Of a stretch of DNA of 64,000 nt, positions 24,166 through 34,186 are shown piece after piece. Source of the DNA: Heligmosomoides polygyrus polygyrus (lineage: Eukaryota > Nematoda > Chromadorea > Rhabditida > Heligmosomidae); assembly GCA_947396885.1 (NCBI GenBank), contig OX377205.1, forward strand, positions 61,228,969 to 61,292,968, given 5' to 3'. The notes beneath the pieces are model-generated. The model saw only the letters and a program-made list of their open reading frames with translations. It did not search any database and was not told the DNA's origin. The first letter of the stretch is position 1, and each line of letters starts with the position of its first letter. The position numbers were made by a program, and so were the translations under genes.

Positions 24166-24552
24166 TGTCAAGGAGAGATCTCGCGTCGGTTTTTGACAGC
24201 TGTCCCGCGCATTGATCTTGCCGTCTCGCGGTCCTGTGGATCGCGCGCGAACTTCGTGTTTAAAGGGCCCGCAACGCCTTGGGCCTCTCGCTCGAGTCTT
24301 CTACTGCCTCCCGCACTCCGGACGCGCCGCTCCGCTACTCTCCGCTCCGGAACGCTTCCGCCGACTGTCCGACTGGACCCACACCGCCGCCTCGTCAGGA
24401 CGAGCCGTCACCACCACTCCAGCCCTCCACTCCTCCACCGCCTCCAGGCCTCCTCACCCCCCTGTTTTTTTGTGTGTTTTATTTTGTTAATAAACTTTTC
24501 ATTAATCAGCTCGACCTTGCTAAAAGTGGTCTCGACCACATCATATTTAACT
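24166..24552 (+). repeat. 5' LTR of gypsy element
   Basis: 387 bp, TGTCAAGG...ATTTAACT. Contains TTTAAAG (a possible TATA-like box) near 24258 and a polyadenylation signal AATAAA at 24489-24494. By eye it differs from the 3' LTR by three substitutions and a two-base change in a T run. Confidence 0.9.
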
Positions 24553-24571
24553 TGGGGGCCAATCCGGGTCG
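24553..24571 (+). promoter_or_regulatory. Primer-binding site
   Basis: TGGGGGCCAATCCGGGTCG follows the LTR directly and begins with TGG, the complement of a tRNA CCA end. The tRNA identity was not determined. Confidence 0.65.
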
Positions 24572-24850
24572 AGCTCTTTAGTGGAAAGTTTTTCTTTGGG
24601 CTGACGGCTCCTAGTCGGGTGTCGGCTCTACTGTACTTGTCGGCTCTTAAAGGCTGGCAGGTACAATTCTCAGCGGTACCAGCTGTTAGTGGCTGTTGAT
24701 ACCGTGGTGTCTTGGCTTCGTCCAAATCGACCTGCGTCCTGTGTACGCGGATTGGTCGTAGCAGAAGCCAAGACAGCCACGAAGAATACGCGTGTAGCCG
24801 ATCGCGTCGTGTCCGAGTACTGAACGATAGGGACGGACGATCGTGAATTA

Positions 24851-27800
24851 ATGATGTCTGTTGCAGATAAGTGTCGTCGCAACAGCAAGATGAGTGAGGC
24901 TGGAGGAAACGGCGATGCCTCTCCGCTGCCCGACTACACGGATACGGAATCCGATAACGATATGGAGGTGTGTCATAAATTGAGCAATAAATTGGACACA
25001 TTGCGTATCAGCATTGAGGCGGAGGTGGCCAAACACTTCAGAATGGGAGACGATAGGCGAGAACAGATAGAAGTGGTAGTTGAGAATGGGGTGAAAGAAG
25101 TCTTGAAGCCCCTGCATAGCTTAGTGAAGTCGCTAAAGAAGCGGACTGCTAATTTAGCCACCGTAGACACTATTTCACAGTATTTGGGTGAGCTAGATGA
25201 TCTGGGTGGAAGTCTTCAGGATTTGCTTAAGAGCGAGAAAAGAATAAACAAGGTGGCTTCTAAGTTAGGATGCGAGGTGAAAGATGTTAGAGGCCGTGTG
25301 AAGGCGTTAATAAAGAATGAATTAAAACTGGTTCAGGATGCTGCCGAGAGAGTCGACGAGGTCGAAGCTTTGAAGGCCGAATTAGAGCGGCACAAGCAAA
25401 GGATCGCGGAGTTGGAGGCACAGAGTCAGAGTCGTGCCCCGCGATCGGCAAAGGATGTTGAGATCCCAGGTAAACTACATCACAGCGGGTCACATGCGTT
25501 GGACGATGACCAGGTGAGCATGTTTCAGAATGGATGCTGCAGTCAAGCGCACAGGAGGGGATCCCGTCACACGAGTTGCAGCAGTTCCTCAGCCAGGAGG
25601 ACGACAGATCACGGTACGTCACTTTTCTCACTAAAGACTTTGAGTAGCGAGAGTGAGTGGGAGAGTGAGGTGCGCCCTGTCAAATATCGTCATAGAGGTT
25701 CCGATATTGTTATGGCTGATTACCTCAAATTTGTTGCGCTCCCTGATGTACGACCATATTCCGGAGAGGATAAAGAATACACCTTTGAAAATTTCGTGGA
25801 AGCGTTTGAGTTGAAGTACGCGAGCGAGCACTGGAAAGACAGTGACCGTTGCGCTTTATTCAAGTCCAAGCTTTCCGGAAAGGCCAAGGCACAGTATGAA
25901 GCATTACCTAGGGAGAAAAGAAAGTCCGGATATGAGATTTTGGTTGGAGCCATGAGGGGTGTGTGTCAGGTCGAGTCTAGGAACAAAAAGATAGTAGCGC
26001 TTAGTGAACTCAAGGGCTTACGTAAGACTGAGACACAGCCTGTTACGGACTTCTGCGTAGAGCTTGAGCGTCTGACAAGGAGGGCTTACCCAGAATTGGA
26101 TGAGCAGGCCCTATCTGTGGTAAGGGCAGATCTCTTGTACGAGCAGCTAATGCACTGGGACGATTCATGCAAGCTGCAAGAGGTACTAGAGGGGCAATGT
26201 GAAGGTATGTATGAGAGGCTGAAAGACATAGCCATGCGGGTTGAAAGAAGGCGTCTCTCGCAGAGAAATAGACTACCCGAGCGTAGCAAATTTCGATTTC
26301 AAGACAAAGGGAAATCGAAACGGACTCGGGATATAGCATTAACAGATGCCAGAGAAATTCGCCGGAGAGAGGGTACATCCCGCCCTGGTACTGCATTTGA
26401 GGAACATGCAGAGGAAATGCAGGGTGAGAAGTGCTTCAACTGTGGGGAGGTTGGGCACAAAAAGAGGGACTGTACGAAACCTAGGCGCAGCAACCGAAAG
26501 GAAGAACCAAGAGCAGCGTCGACACCGCTCTCTGCAAAGGTTCGAAGGGTAGGTTGCGGTGCTATCACATCTCAAACGATGCGATGTGGGAGAGCCAAGA
26601 AAGCAGCGTCTCTGTTCGGTAAAAGAACTGAGCTGGAAATAACACTGCTTGGAAGGAAAATGACAGCTCTTCTGGACACAGGTTCAGAAGTATCTGTTCT
26701 TCCAGTAGGAGTGCTACAGCAGGCTCTTAGTGATGGGATAGATATTGATACTGAGGTGAAGGAGTTGCCGTTGCCCGAAGCGGTAAGCGTCACCGATGCG
26801 TCGGGCGCAAAAATGGAATTCTTAACTGCAGTTGAATTACCTGTTACGGATAACAGTAGTAAGCAAGCCTGGAAAGTGCAGATGTTCGTGTCGTTGAGAA
26901 AACATGGCATGATTATATTGGGCACTAATACAATAGCTGCGATGGGCTATAACTTTTCAAAACGAATAGAGCAACCAGAATTGGGTAAGCATTCCATGGC
27001 TGTGGTATCCGAAAGAGTGTACATCCCCCCAGGGAAATCTGGCCTGGTTGAACTCAAAAGTGCAACGGAGCAGTCGACAGCGGTGCTTACATCAACTGAC
27101 GAAAAAATTCCTTCCAGTGTATGCGCCATAGGCTGTAATGGCGAAGCCAAAGTAGCCGTTCTCAATGCCTCAAGTGAACCTATGATATTTCGTAAAGGTG
27201 AAAAAGTTGGAGATTGGGAGGATATCTGTTACGAAGAGCCTTCCATGAGGGATGTGCATACCGACATGCTATGTAATGTGAAGGAAGGACTGACTAGTGA
27301 AGAAAGATTACAAACTCTGTTTGACTGCTTGGTTCATAACAGAGGAGGGCGAGAGCTTCCACCAGAAATGAAGCAAATGATAACTGCACATAATGTCGTC
27401 TTTGCCGTAGAGGATAGCGAGTTAACTCAGACTTCCCTAGTATCGCATGACATAGATACGGGAAATACTAAACCCATTCGGCAGAAGACGCGACCCGTTC
27501 CGATTGGTGCTCGTAAGGAGTTGAAAGAGATATTGGAAAATTTACTGCAGAGAGGAATAATTGAGCACTCTAACTCTGAGTGGGCGTCACCGGTAGTTCT
27601 AGTGAGAAAGAAAGATGGAACTATAAGGCTCTGCGTCGATTACCGGCAGTTAAACAAGTGCACCAAGCATGACGCGTATCCATTACCCGGAATAGACTCA
27701 ATGCTCCAGAGCCTTCAGGGGAAGCAATACTTCAGCACTTTAGACATGGCTTCGGGGTATTGGCAGATTCCTTTGTCCCAGTTGGCAAAAGAAAAGAGTG

Positions 27801-30208
27801 CATTCACAACACTCGGGGGTCTTTTCCAATTCACTGTCCTTCCTTTTGGACTAACAACATCCCCGGCCGTGTTCCAACGCCTTATGGATTCTGTATTACG
27901 TGATCTGAAAAATAGAGAAGTTTTCGTCTATATAGACGATATTCTGATAGCCACGGATTCCATAGAAAGACACTATGAAGTACTGAAGCTGGTCATTGAG
28001 GCACTCTTGGAAGCTAACTTACGCCTCAAACCGCAGAAATGTGTGTTATTAGAGGATCAGGTAACCTTCCTAGGTCATTGCATAGATAAGGACGGTGTGC
28101 ATGCTGATCCTGACAAGGTCGTCAAGATTAAAGAATTCCCGAAACCATCCAACCTTGCGGAATTGCGGACTTTCCTAGGTCTATGTGGCTACTATAGAAA
28201 GTTTGTACTCAACTTTTCGAAGATAGCTGCACCATTATATGAGCTTACGAGTGTGAAGTCGTCATGGCAGTGGACCACTGCCCATGATTTGGCATTCAAC
28301 AAGCTAAAGGAGGTGCTTATGAGTACTCCCGTCTTGGCGCAACCAGATGTAGAAGGAGCGCAGTCTGGAAAGAGCCCGTACGTCATTCATACGGATGCGT
28401 CGCAACGAGGCGTGGGTGCTGTATTAAGCCAGATGGGGAAAGACGGCTACCTGCACCCCATATATTTTGCCTCAAAACGCTTGTCAAAAGCGGAAAGAAA
28501 CTATCATATCACGGATCTCGAAGCACTTGCGCTAGTGTTCGCGCTTAAAAAGTTCCATTTCTTTATCTATGGAATGAGCGTGGTCGCAAAGACGGATCAT
28601 TCACCACTGACGTCCCTGTTCCGCCGAGCCAACGTGTCTGCGAGGGTACTTCGCTGGGCACTGGAGATCCAACAGTACCGAGTTACCATTGAGTATGTCA
28701 AAGGTAAAGCAAACCCGGTGGCTGACGCCTTGTCACGAGGGATTCCGATTTCTCAAGATGATGCTAGAGGAACGTGTGAGGAAGATGAGAAGGTAGTTTG
28801 TAGTGTCAGAATGAGAGAAGAATCAGAATGGCTGACTGCTCTAAGGTCAGATCCCGACTATGCACCAGTAATAGATGCGTTGGAAAAAGGAGATATGGAT
28901 AAAGAAATAAGGCTTTCAGGAACGGCTAAGGCGCTAAAAGTTGCGGACTTCGTAATAGATGAAGGTCAATTGAAAATCCTACTTGAAGATGGCACCGCAG
29001 CGCTAGTAGTTCCAAAAGAACATAGGAAAGCAGTGTTCGAGGAACACCATAGTGGTCCTATGGCCGGACATCATTCCGCAAAGAAAATATTCTACCAGTT
29101 GAAAAAGACTGTTTATTGGAACGGTATGTATCGAGACATATTTCGATGGGTTAAGTCCTGTTCAAGGTGCTTACTCACAAACCCTCGTAAACGTCTCACA
29201 CCTCCGTTAAAGCCCTTTTTCACGGGAATGCCCTACGAAATCGTTGCGGCTGACATACTGGAAATGGGTTTAAGTTTGAATGGAATGAAATATATATTGG
29301 TGGTCGTGGATCATTTTTCCAAATGGATAGGAGCATATGCCATCCCCGATAAAAGCGCAGCAACAGTAGCCACTACCTTCTTTCATAAATGGATTTGCGA
29401 AGGCGGACGTTGGCCTAAACAAATACACACTGATCAAGGAACGGAATTTCTTAACTCCGTGATGGACGAGCTAGTGGCAGTGGCGGGTGTTAAGCATTCC
29501 ATAACGAAAGGATATAATTCAAGGGAAAACGGAGTTGCTGAACGAGCAATTGGCACGATTCAGCGGATGTTAAAGAAGAAAGTTGAATTTCCCGATAAGT
29601 GGGACCTAATGTTGCCAAATGTGGTGTATGCTTACAATGTAATCCCTCATGAGGCAACAGGCGAAAGTCCATTCTTCCTATTACACGGATTCGATCCTGT
29701 GATTCCGTCCAGTACCATTCCCAATAGCGAGGTCTCCAAGTATAAAATCAACGTAGATGACTATAAAACCGAGATTTTAAGGGGAATGCAGGCAATACGG
29801 GAGGAAGTAGTAGAACACAACACGGTTTACAGGTCTAAGATGAAAGAGGTCTACGACCGTCGTAAGGACGTGGACGTCCTTTCACTTCCAACCGTGGGAG
29901 AGAGAGTGTTCATGAAGCTCCCGAGGGAGAAAACACAGGGAAAGCATCCGAAGTTAACTATAGATTATGATGGGCCCTATAGAATATTGTATGTCAGTGA
30001 TACTTCTGCTCTTATTTCGAGGATAGGGGTTGACGAAGAACCTATAAAGGTCCAGTACGATCTGTTGCTTAAATGTCCCGATGAAGCATCTAATGAGCCC
30101 GTGAATGTGAGAACGAGGAGGAAAAGAGTGAAGAAAACTTTCAAGGTCTGCTCTATCACGACAGAAAAGAAAAGAAAAGAATTATTTCAGGCCGGAGCTG
30201 GAGTTTAA
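24851..30208 (+). CDS. Gypsy (Ty3-type) gag-pol polyprotein, intact
   Basis: 1785 codons without interruption, 298 bp after the 5' LTR. Order: coiled-coil-prone N-terminus (about 50-190); capsid-like region (about 290-480); CCHC zinc knuckle starting at C528 (CFNCGEVGHKKRDC); aspartic protease LLDTGSEVSVLP with D609; a beta-rich stretch (about 735-810); reverse transcriptase with YIDDIL (Y1027, D1029); RNase H (TDASQRGVGAVLSQ, D1182); integrase with an HHCC zinc finger (from about H1399) and catalytic D1468, D1528, E1564 (the last two 35 residues apart); and a C-terminal GPY/F module (DGPYRILYV). Protease-RT-RNase H-integrase order defines Ty3/gypsy. Gag and pol share one frame, so no frameshift is needed. 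All listed catalytic residues are present. No chromodomain seen. Confidence 0.95.
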   Translation: MMSVADKCRRNSKMSEAGGNGDASPLPDYTDTESDNDMEVCHKLSNKLDTLRISIEAEVAKHFRMGDDRREQIEVVVENGVKEVLKPLHSLVKSLKKRTANLATVDTISQYLGELDDLGGSLQDLLKSEKRINKVASKLGCEVKDVRGRVKALIKNELKLVQDAAERVDEVEALKAELERHKQRIAELEAQSQSRAPRSAKDVEIPGKLHHSGSHALDDDQVSMFQNGCCSQAHRRGSRHTSCSSSSARRTTDHGTSLFSLKTLSSESEWESEVRPVKYRHRGSDIVMADYLKFVALPDVRPYSGEDKEYTFENFVEAFELKYASEHWKDSDRCALFKSKLSGKAKAQYEALPREKRKSGYEILVGAMRGVCQVESRNKKIVALSELKGLRKTETQPVTDFCVELERLTRRAYPELDEQALSVVRADLLYEQLMHWDDSCKLQEVLEGQCEGMYERLKDIAMRVERRRLSQRNRLPERSKFRFQDKGKSKRTRDIALTDAREIRRREGTSRPGTAFEEHAEEMQGEKCFNCGEVGHKKRDCTKPRRSNRKEEPRAASTPLSAKVRRVGCGAITSQTMRCGRAKKAASLFGKRTELEITLLGRKMTALLDTGSEVSVLPVGVLQQALSDGIDIDTEVKELPLPEAVSVTDASGAKMEFLTAVELPVTDNSSKQAWKVQMFVSLRKHGMIILGTNTIAAMGYNFSKRIEQPELGKHSMAVVSERVYIPPGKSGLVELKSATEQSTAVLTSTDEKIPSSVCAIGCNGEAKVAVLNASSEPMIFRKGEKVGDWEDICYEEPSMRDVHTDMLCNVKEGLTSEERLQTLFDCLVHNRGGRELPPEMKQMITAHNVVFAVEDSELTQTSLVSHDIDTGNTKPIRQKTRPVPIGARKELKEILENLLQRGIIEHSNSEWASPVVLVRKKDGTIRLCVDYRQLNKCTKHDAYPLPGIDSMLQSLQGKQYFSTLDMASGYWQIPLSQLAKEKSAFTTLGGLFQFTVLPFGLTTSPAVFQRLMDSVLRDLKNREVFVYIDDILIATDSIERHYEVLKLVIEALLEANLRLKPQKCVLLEDQVTFLGHCIDKDGVHADPDKVVKIKEFPKPSNLAELRTFLGLCGYYRKFVLNFSKIAAPLYELTSVKSSWQWTTAHDLAFNKLKEVLMSTPVLAQPDVEGAQSGKSPYVIHTDASQRGVGAVLSQMGKDGYLHPIYFASKRLSKAERNYHITDLEALALVFALKKFHFFIYGMSVVAKTDHSPLTSLFRRANVSARVLRWALEIQQYRVTIEYVKGKANPVADALSRGIPISQDDARGTCEEDEKVVCSVRMREESEWLTALRSDPDYAPVIDALEKGDMDKEIRLSGTAKALKVADFVIDEGQLKILLEDGTAALVVPKEHRKAVFEEHHSGPMAGHHSAKKIFYQLKKTVYWNGMYRDIFRWVKSCSRCLLTNPRKRLTPPLKPFFTGMPYEIVAADILEMGLSLNGMKYILVVVDHFSKWIGAYAIPDKSAATVATTFFHKWICEGGRWPKQIHTDQGTEFLNSVMDELVAVAGVKHSITKGYNSRENGVAERAIGTIQRMLKKKVEFPDKWDLMLPNVVYAYNVIPHEATGESPFFLLHGFDPVIPSSTIPNSEVSKYKINVDDYKTEILRGMQAIREEVVEHNTVYRSKMKEVYDRRKDVDVLSLPTVGERVFMKLPREKTQGKHPKLTIDYDGPYRILYVSDTSALISRIGVDEEPIKVQYDLLLKCPDEASNEPVNVRTRRKRVKKTFKVCSITTEKKRKELFQAGAGV
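30179..30190 (+). promoter_or_regulatory. Predicted 3' splice site for a subgenomic mRNA
   Basis: GAATTATTTCAG fits the nematode acceptor consensus (TTTTCAG) and sits exactly where the accessory frame becomes open, overlapping the end of pol. The donor would lie in the leader or early gag and was not fixed. Confidence 0.5.
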
Positions 30209-31405
30209 AGTGCCGGACGAGAGCCATATGCTGCATGCCCAGTTCAGATGCCGTGGCCAGGATTTTCCGTCCGTGAAAGGAGGGCCGAGCTTTGCCCTAT
30301 CCAGCTGCAAGGTGGCCGGTTCAATGACCGCAGGAGAGTTAGTGGCGGCGCTGCCACATCCAGCGAAGGACTTCCCGATCGAGTGCGTGCTAGACGCGGC
30401 ACGAGTATTTTCCATCTGGTCACAGTCTGGCTCGATGGCGCTGAAGTGCAAAAGGATTCTGGACGTCGGAGACAGGATCGTGGATCCTCGTTCGATCGGT
30501 CTCGCTTATGCGGTGTTCAAAAGCCGCTGTGCGCACGTGAGCAACATGGCGCGTGTGGTGGAGCCAGCCACCATCATGCGCCATGGGAGTCTGACCGGAG
30601 GATGGCCTGAGGTGCCGAAAAGACTGTTTGAGCTCGGATGGCTCACAGCAAGACGGCTGGAATGGGATGAGGTTAAAAAGGATTTGATCCTAGACCGAAT
30701 CCATAACAGAATTCTGCTTGTCGTTCCGATAGTGCTGCGCCGTGTCGCATGGATGACTGGAGGGTCTCGGACCCGAGTGTTCTATTATCCGGATTTCGCC
30801 GCCATCCGCACGAGAATCGACAGCATCTTCACGGACGACCTCGGTTATGTAGTGATGGTGATGCCGCCAGAGGAACCGCGCAAAGTCACTGCCTGGCTGG
30901 CGATCATATCCGCAATCAATTTGTGGGTCTCGTGTGGCGCCCGAGTGTTTCTGGTAAACGGGCCGCGGACGACGAACGTCATGAGTTGGGAGCACGTCAC
31001 CGTCAAAAGCGGAGTCACGTTCTCTCTTACGTGACGAGCCATCCGGAGCATGCGTCGCTGATCGTCGACCTCCTGCAGCAAGGAGCAGGACCAGTGGATA
31101 TGAAAGCAGCATGGGCTGCAGTAGGAATTTTGCATAACTGTGTAGATTGGATGTCTGAGGAATCCACTTGTGTGTTTTATAATTACTTGTGTATGCAGTT
31201 ACAGCCACATCTAGAGTTGGAAGTGCTTAAGTTAGCGCCGTTTAGGGCTCATAAGCGCAAATTTGCAAACGCTCCTGGTAGCCCTTCCAAGCAGGAAGGC
31301 AAGGCTGAATCTAGTACAGGACCTGGTAACCGTAAGCATAGGAAACGGGCTGCTGTTAGGTATAAAGAGAAGATGAAGGCAGCCCAAGCCTCTCAGGAAT
31401 TGTAA
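30191..31405 (+). CDS. Accessory reading frame downstream of gypsy pol (function unknown)
   Basis: A TTATTTCAG acceptor (ending 30190) lies inside the last pol codons. Behind it a +1 frame opens (PELEFKVPDESHM...), with its first ATG at 30228, and runs to TGA at 31032-31034. A second frame, the same as pol, then continues with protein-like composition (SYVTSHPEHASLIVDLLQQ) to 31403 and ends in a Lys/Arg-rich tail (KHRKRAAVRYKEKMK). Joining needs a change from frame 0 to frame 2 around 30990-31031. Features: one hydrophobic stretch (AWLAIISAINLWVSCGARVFLV, about 30890-30960); no signal peptide, Cys-rich ectodomain or clear membrane anchor, so it does not look like an envelope protein. I do not recognise the family. 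The frame change may be a mutation, a sequencing error or programmed. Confidence 0.65.
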
Positions 31406-31485
31406 AGGATGATCTGGAGGGGGAACCCCTGAGGTGGAGTGGAAGTATGGAGTGGAACCATACATTGTTTTTGTACCCCCCGGCA

Positions 31486-31874
31486 TGTCAAGGTGAGATC
31501 TCGCGTCGGTTTTTGACAGCTGTCCCGCGCATTGATCTTGCCGTCTCGCGGTCCTGTGGATCGCGCGCGAACTTCGTGTTTAAAGGGCCCGCAACGCCTT
31601 GGGCCTCTCGCTCGAGTCTTCTACTGCCTCCCGCACTCCGGACGCGCTGCTCCGCTACTCTCCGCTCCGGAACGCTTCCGCCGACTGTCCGACTGGACCC
31701 ACACCGCCGCCTCGTCAGGACGAGCCGTCACCATCACTCCAGCCCTCCACTCCTCCACCGCCTCCAGGCCTCCTCACCCCCCTGTTTTTTTTTGTGTGTT
31801 TTATTTTGTTAATAAACTTTTCATTAATCAGCTCGACCTTGCTAAAAGTGGTCTCGACCACATCATATTTAACT
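31486..31874 (+). repeat. 3' LTR of gypsy element
   Basis: 389 bp, about 99% identical to the 5' LTR by eye (A/T early, C/T in GACGCGCTGCTCC, C/T in CCATCACTCC, plus two extra T in the T run). AATAAA at 31811-31816. The segment 31406-31485 before it contains purine-rich GGAGGGGGAA but no long polypurine tract touching the LTR. Confidence 0.9.
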
Positions 31875-31878
31875 TAGC
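31875..31878. other. Right target-site duplication TAGC
   Basis: Matches 24162-24165 and closes the insertion. Confidence 0.85.
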
Positions 31879-32565
31879 AGTGCAACGCAAGCTCATTTAC
31901 ATTATGGCAACTCTTCAGAAGTTAATTAACGTATTTGTTTTCAGTGAAAAATATACTCAATAGTTCAAGCAAAGGAAAAGAAGCTGTTTCAATGACTGTT
32001 TTAACGTCTACCGAGGAAACCGTTGAGGGCAATATTTTGAGAACTTCAAGCAGAAGTAATTGATTGATCGGGGAATGCTTCGCAAAAACATGGTTACCTG
32101 GTTCTATATCACTTGCTGTTCGTTTCGCTACAACGAATTAGGGCCTTTGACCTCATTCGATTGTTCCTGGTGACATTACTTGAGCATTCATACAGGTTAG
32201 CTCTGTAAAACCGTCAACTAGCATTTTCTCCCAAATGTCAGAACCGCCTCAAACAGTAAGAACGTCTTGTCATTTAAAATGGCTCCCGTTATAACGCGAT
32301 CCGGGCTCAGTTAAGGTCCCACACAGAAAGTGAAGAGGAGCAAGATGCTGACCACGTCTGCGATCAGACCTACTCTTCTATTGCCTCGTTCGTAGTCGCG
32401 AGCAGCAAGCACCTTGCATTCGTTCCCTATGTGGGGAGAAATAGACAGACTGACAAACATACATGCAGACGCGTGAGCCTCAATCCGAACTTTTAATCTG
32501 CAAATACATAAATAAAATCAATCGGTATTGGTTGGTGGACCGGTCGATTCGGTTGACTATCCGAC
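31879..32565. other. No recognisable gene
   Basis: Former insertion-site flank. No motif seen. Confidence 0.35.
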
Positions 32566-32750
32566 TGCAATAATACTCGTTAGACGACGTCTGCGGCACT
32601 TCTTCCGAATCCCGACGCTCGTTGGATGACGTCATTGGTATGTCTTCTGAATCCTTACATCCGTTAGACGACGTCTGCGGCCTGTCTCCTAAATTCCGAC
32701 GCACGTGGCACGACGTCTGCGGCACGTCTTTTGAATCCCGGCGCTCGGCA
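32566..32750. repeat. 42-bp minisatellite array
   Basis: Four degenerate tandem units of the type GACGACGTCTGCGGCACTTC + TTCCGAATCCCGACGCTCGTTG. The period is 42 bp, a multiple of three, so frames stay open across it without coding meaning. Confidence 0.75.
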
Positions 32751-32989
32751 TTGATCCTCACCCAAAAGTACGGGCATGTTTTGTTTGCGAAGCTCGGCCA
32801 ATCGCTGCGGGACCACTCGAGAGCTGCTGCTGGGCCTTACGTGTTCTAAGCACTGGTACAATGATCTTCAGTGCTACAGCCAATCACTGCTTCGACAGTT
32901 TTATTGTAGCGAAGAAAATTACCTGGAATCGCTTAAACAACTAAGAGCAACGACGAGTTATCTGTCAAAAAGTGGATGAATTTTCATAC

Positions 32990-33705
32990 AGTACTCGGGT
33001 AGTCGTTGCCGGCACATGCGAGCTCCTCTTCTCTGTCCCTCAACTGAAGAACGAGCTAACCGTAGAAATATTGCTCGCATTGCGTTCGTGGTGAAGAATC
33101 GTGTTTGACATTCCCACATTTCGACGTGCCGGGATTCGGAAAACGTGCCGAAGACGTCGTCCAGCGTGCGCCGGAATTCAGAACACGTACCGCAGACGTC
33201 GTCTAACGTGCGTCGGGACGTGCCGAAGACATCGTCCAACGTACGGCGGCATTCAAAAGAGTAAGGGGACCAGTAAAAGGGGTGGGGGCGTAAAGGAGGA
33301 CCAGTAAAAGGGGGAACAATAAGGGGGATCAGGAAAGGGGGACAACAAAGACGGGACCAGTATAATATTATAGTAACGTGTATTGATTGGATTAGCACGG
33401 TCCCTCAGGGAATCCTCCCCTTACTGGTCCGAGTACTGTTGGAGTTCCACCAATTCTAGGGACTTAACGAATAACCTCTGATGAAGCGAAGGTTGCTAGG
33501 TAAGTCCCTAGAATTGGTAAAACTATGACTGACTGCCACGGTTACGAGGTGATGGGTTAGAATTATCGTGTATTGTTCAATGTCTGCCGAATTTACCCAC
33601 AGTACTCGGGCGGCTCTTGCGGGACCACGAGAACTCTCCTTCTCTGTCTCACCCACGTCAACTGATAAACGAGCTAGCCGTAAGAATATTGCCAGAACTG
33701 GATTT
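32990..33705. repeat. Composite repeat: direct repeats, 42-mers and GGACCAGT units
   Basis: ACAGTACTCGGG...AACGAGCTA...AATATTGC blocks recur at 32990-33095 and 33599-33705. Between them lie inverted 42-bp units (33115-33255) and GGACCAGTAAAAGGGG-type units (33258-33440). A 17-bp inverted repeat CCAATTCTAGGGACTTA occurs at 33450-33466 and 33501-33517. Confidence 0.6.
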
Positions 33706-33840
33706 ATGGTATACATTTAGGTCTGACGTTGGAGAACAAAGATCACGTGATAATGACCTTTACATGTCGGTAATTCTATCAACAAACTACTACGTGTGTT
33801 TGCTGTGTTTTGCGTACTTCATGCGTTTGCTTGTAAATCG

Positions 33841-34186
33841 ACTGTAATTCACACGTATGGGTGGGGGTAAATATCGCCTTCTTCTTTGCCCCTTCTGCCA
33901 ATTTTTATGATGTTGTTTTATGAGATCCCTTGATGTTCTGCGCTCTACGTAGATTTCTTTCCCGTTTATTATACCTTGAGGTCGAGAAACTCAAAGCACT
34001 TGGAGGGACCGAAAACACACAAAAACCCGGTGGAAAAATACCCATATTGGGGAGGGGGATGGTGACGGCATATTCAACGAAGCCGTGTATTCTTTACGAC
34101 GGGGTGTTGTGTGGACCTGCAGCGACAACCTGAGTACTGTGGGAAAACTCGTAAAACTCTTGTGGATACCTCGGCGCTACCAAGTA
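33841..34186. other. No recognisable gene
   Basis: Flank of the mariner. Contains a GAGTACTGTGG block that recurs near 36700. Confidence 0.35.

Noticed and set aside
24408..25001. Open frame antisense to the gypsy 5' LTR and leader
   Set aside because: GC-rich LTR shadow; the LTR and leader explain the sequence.
30191..31405. Calling the gypsy third frame an envelope gene
   Set aside because: Position fits, but no signal peptide, glycoprotein-like cysteine pattern or anchor is visible.
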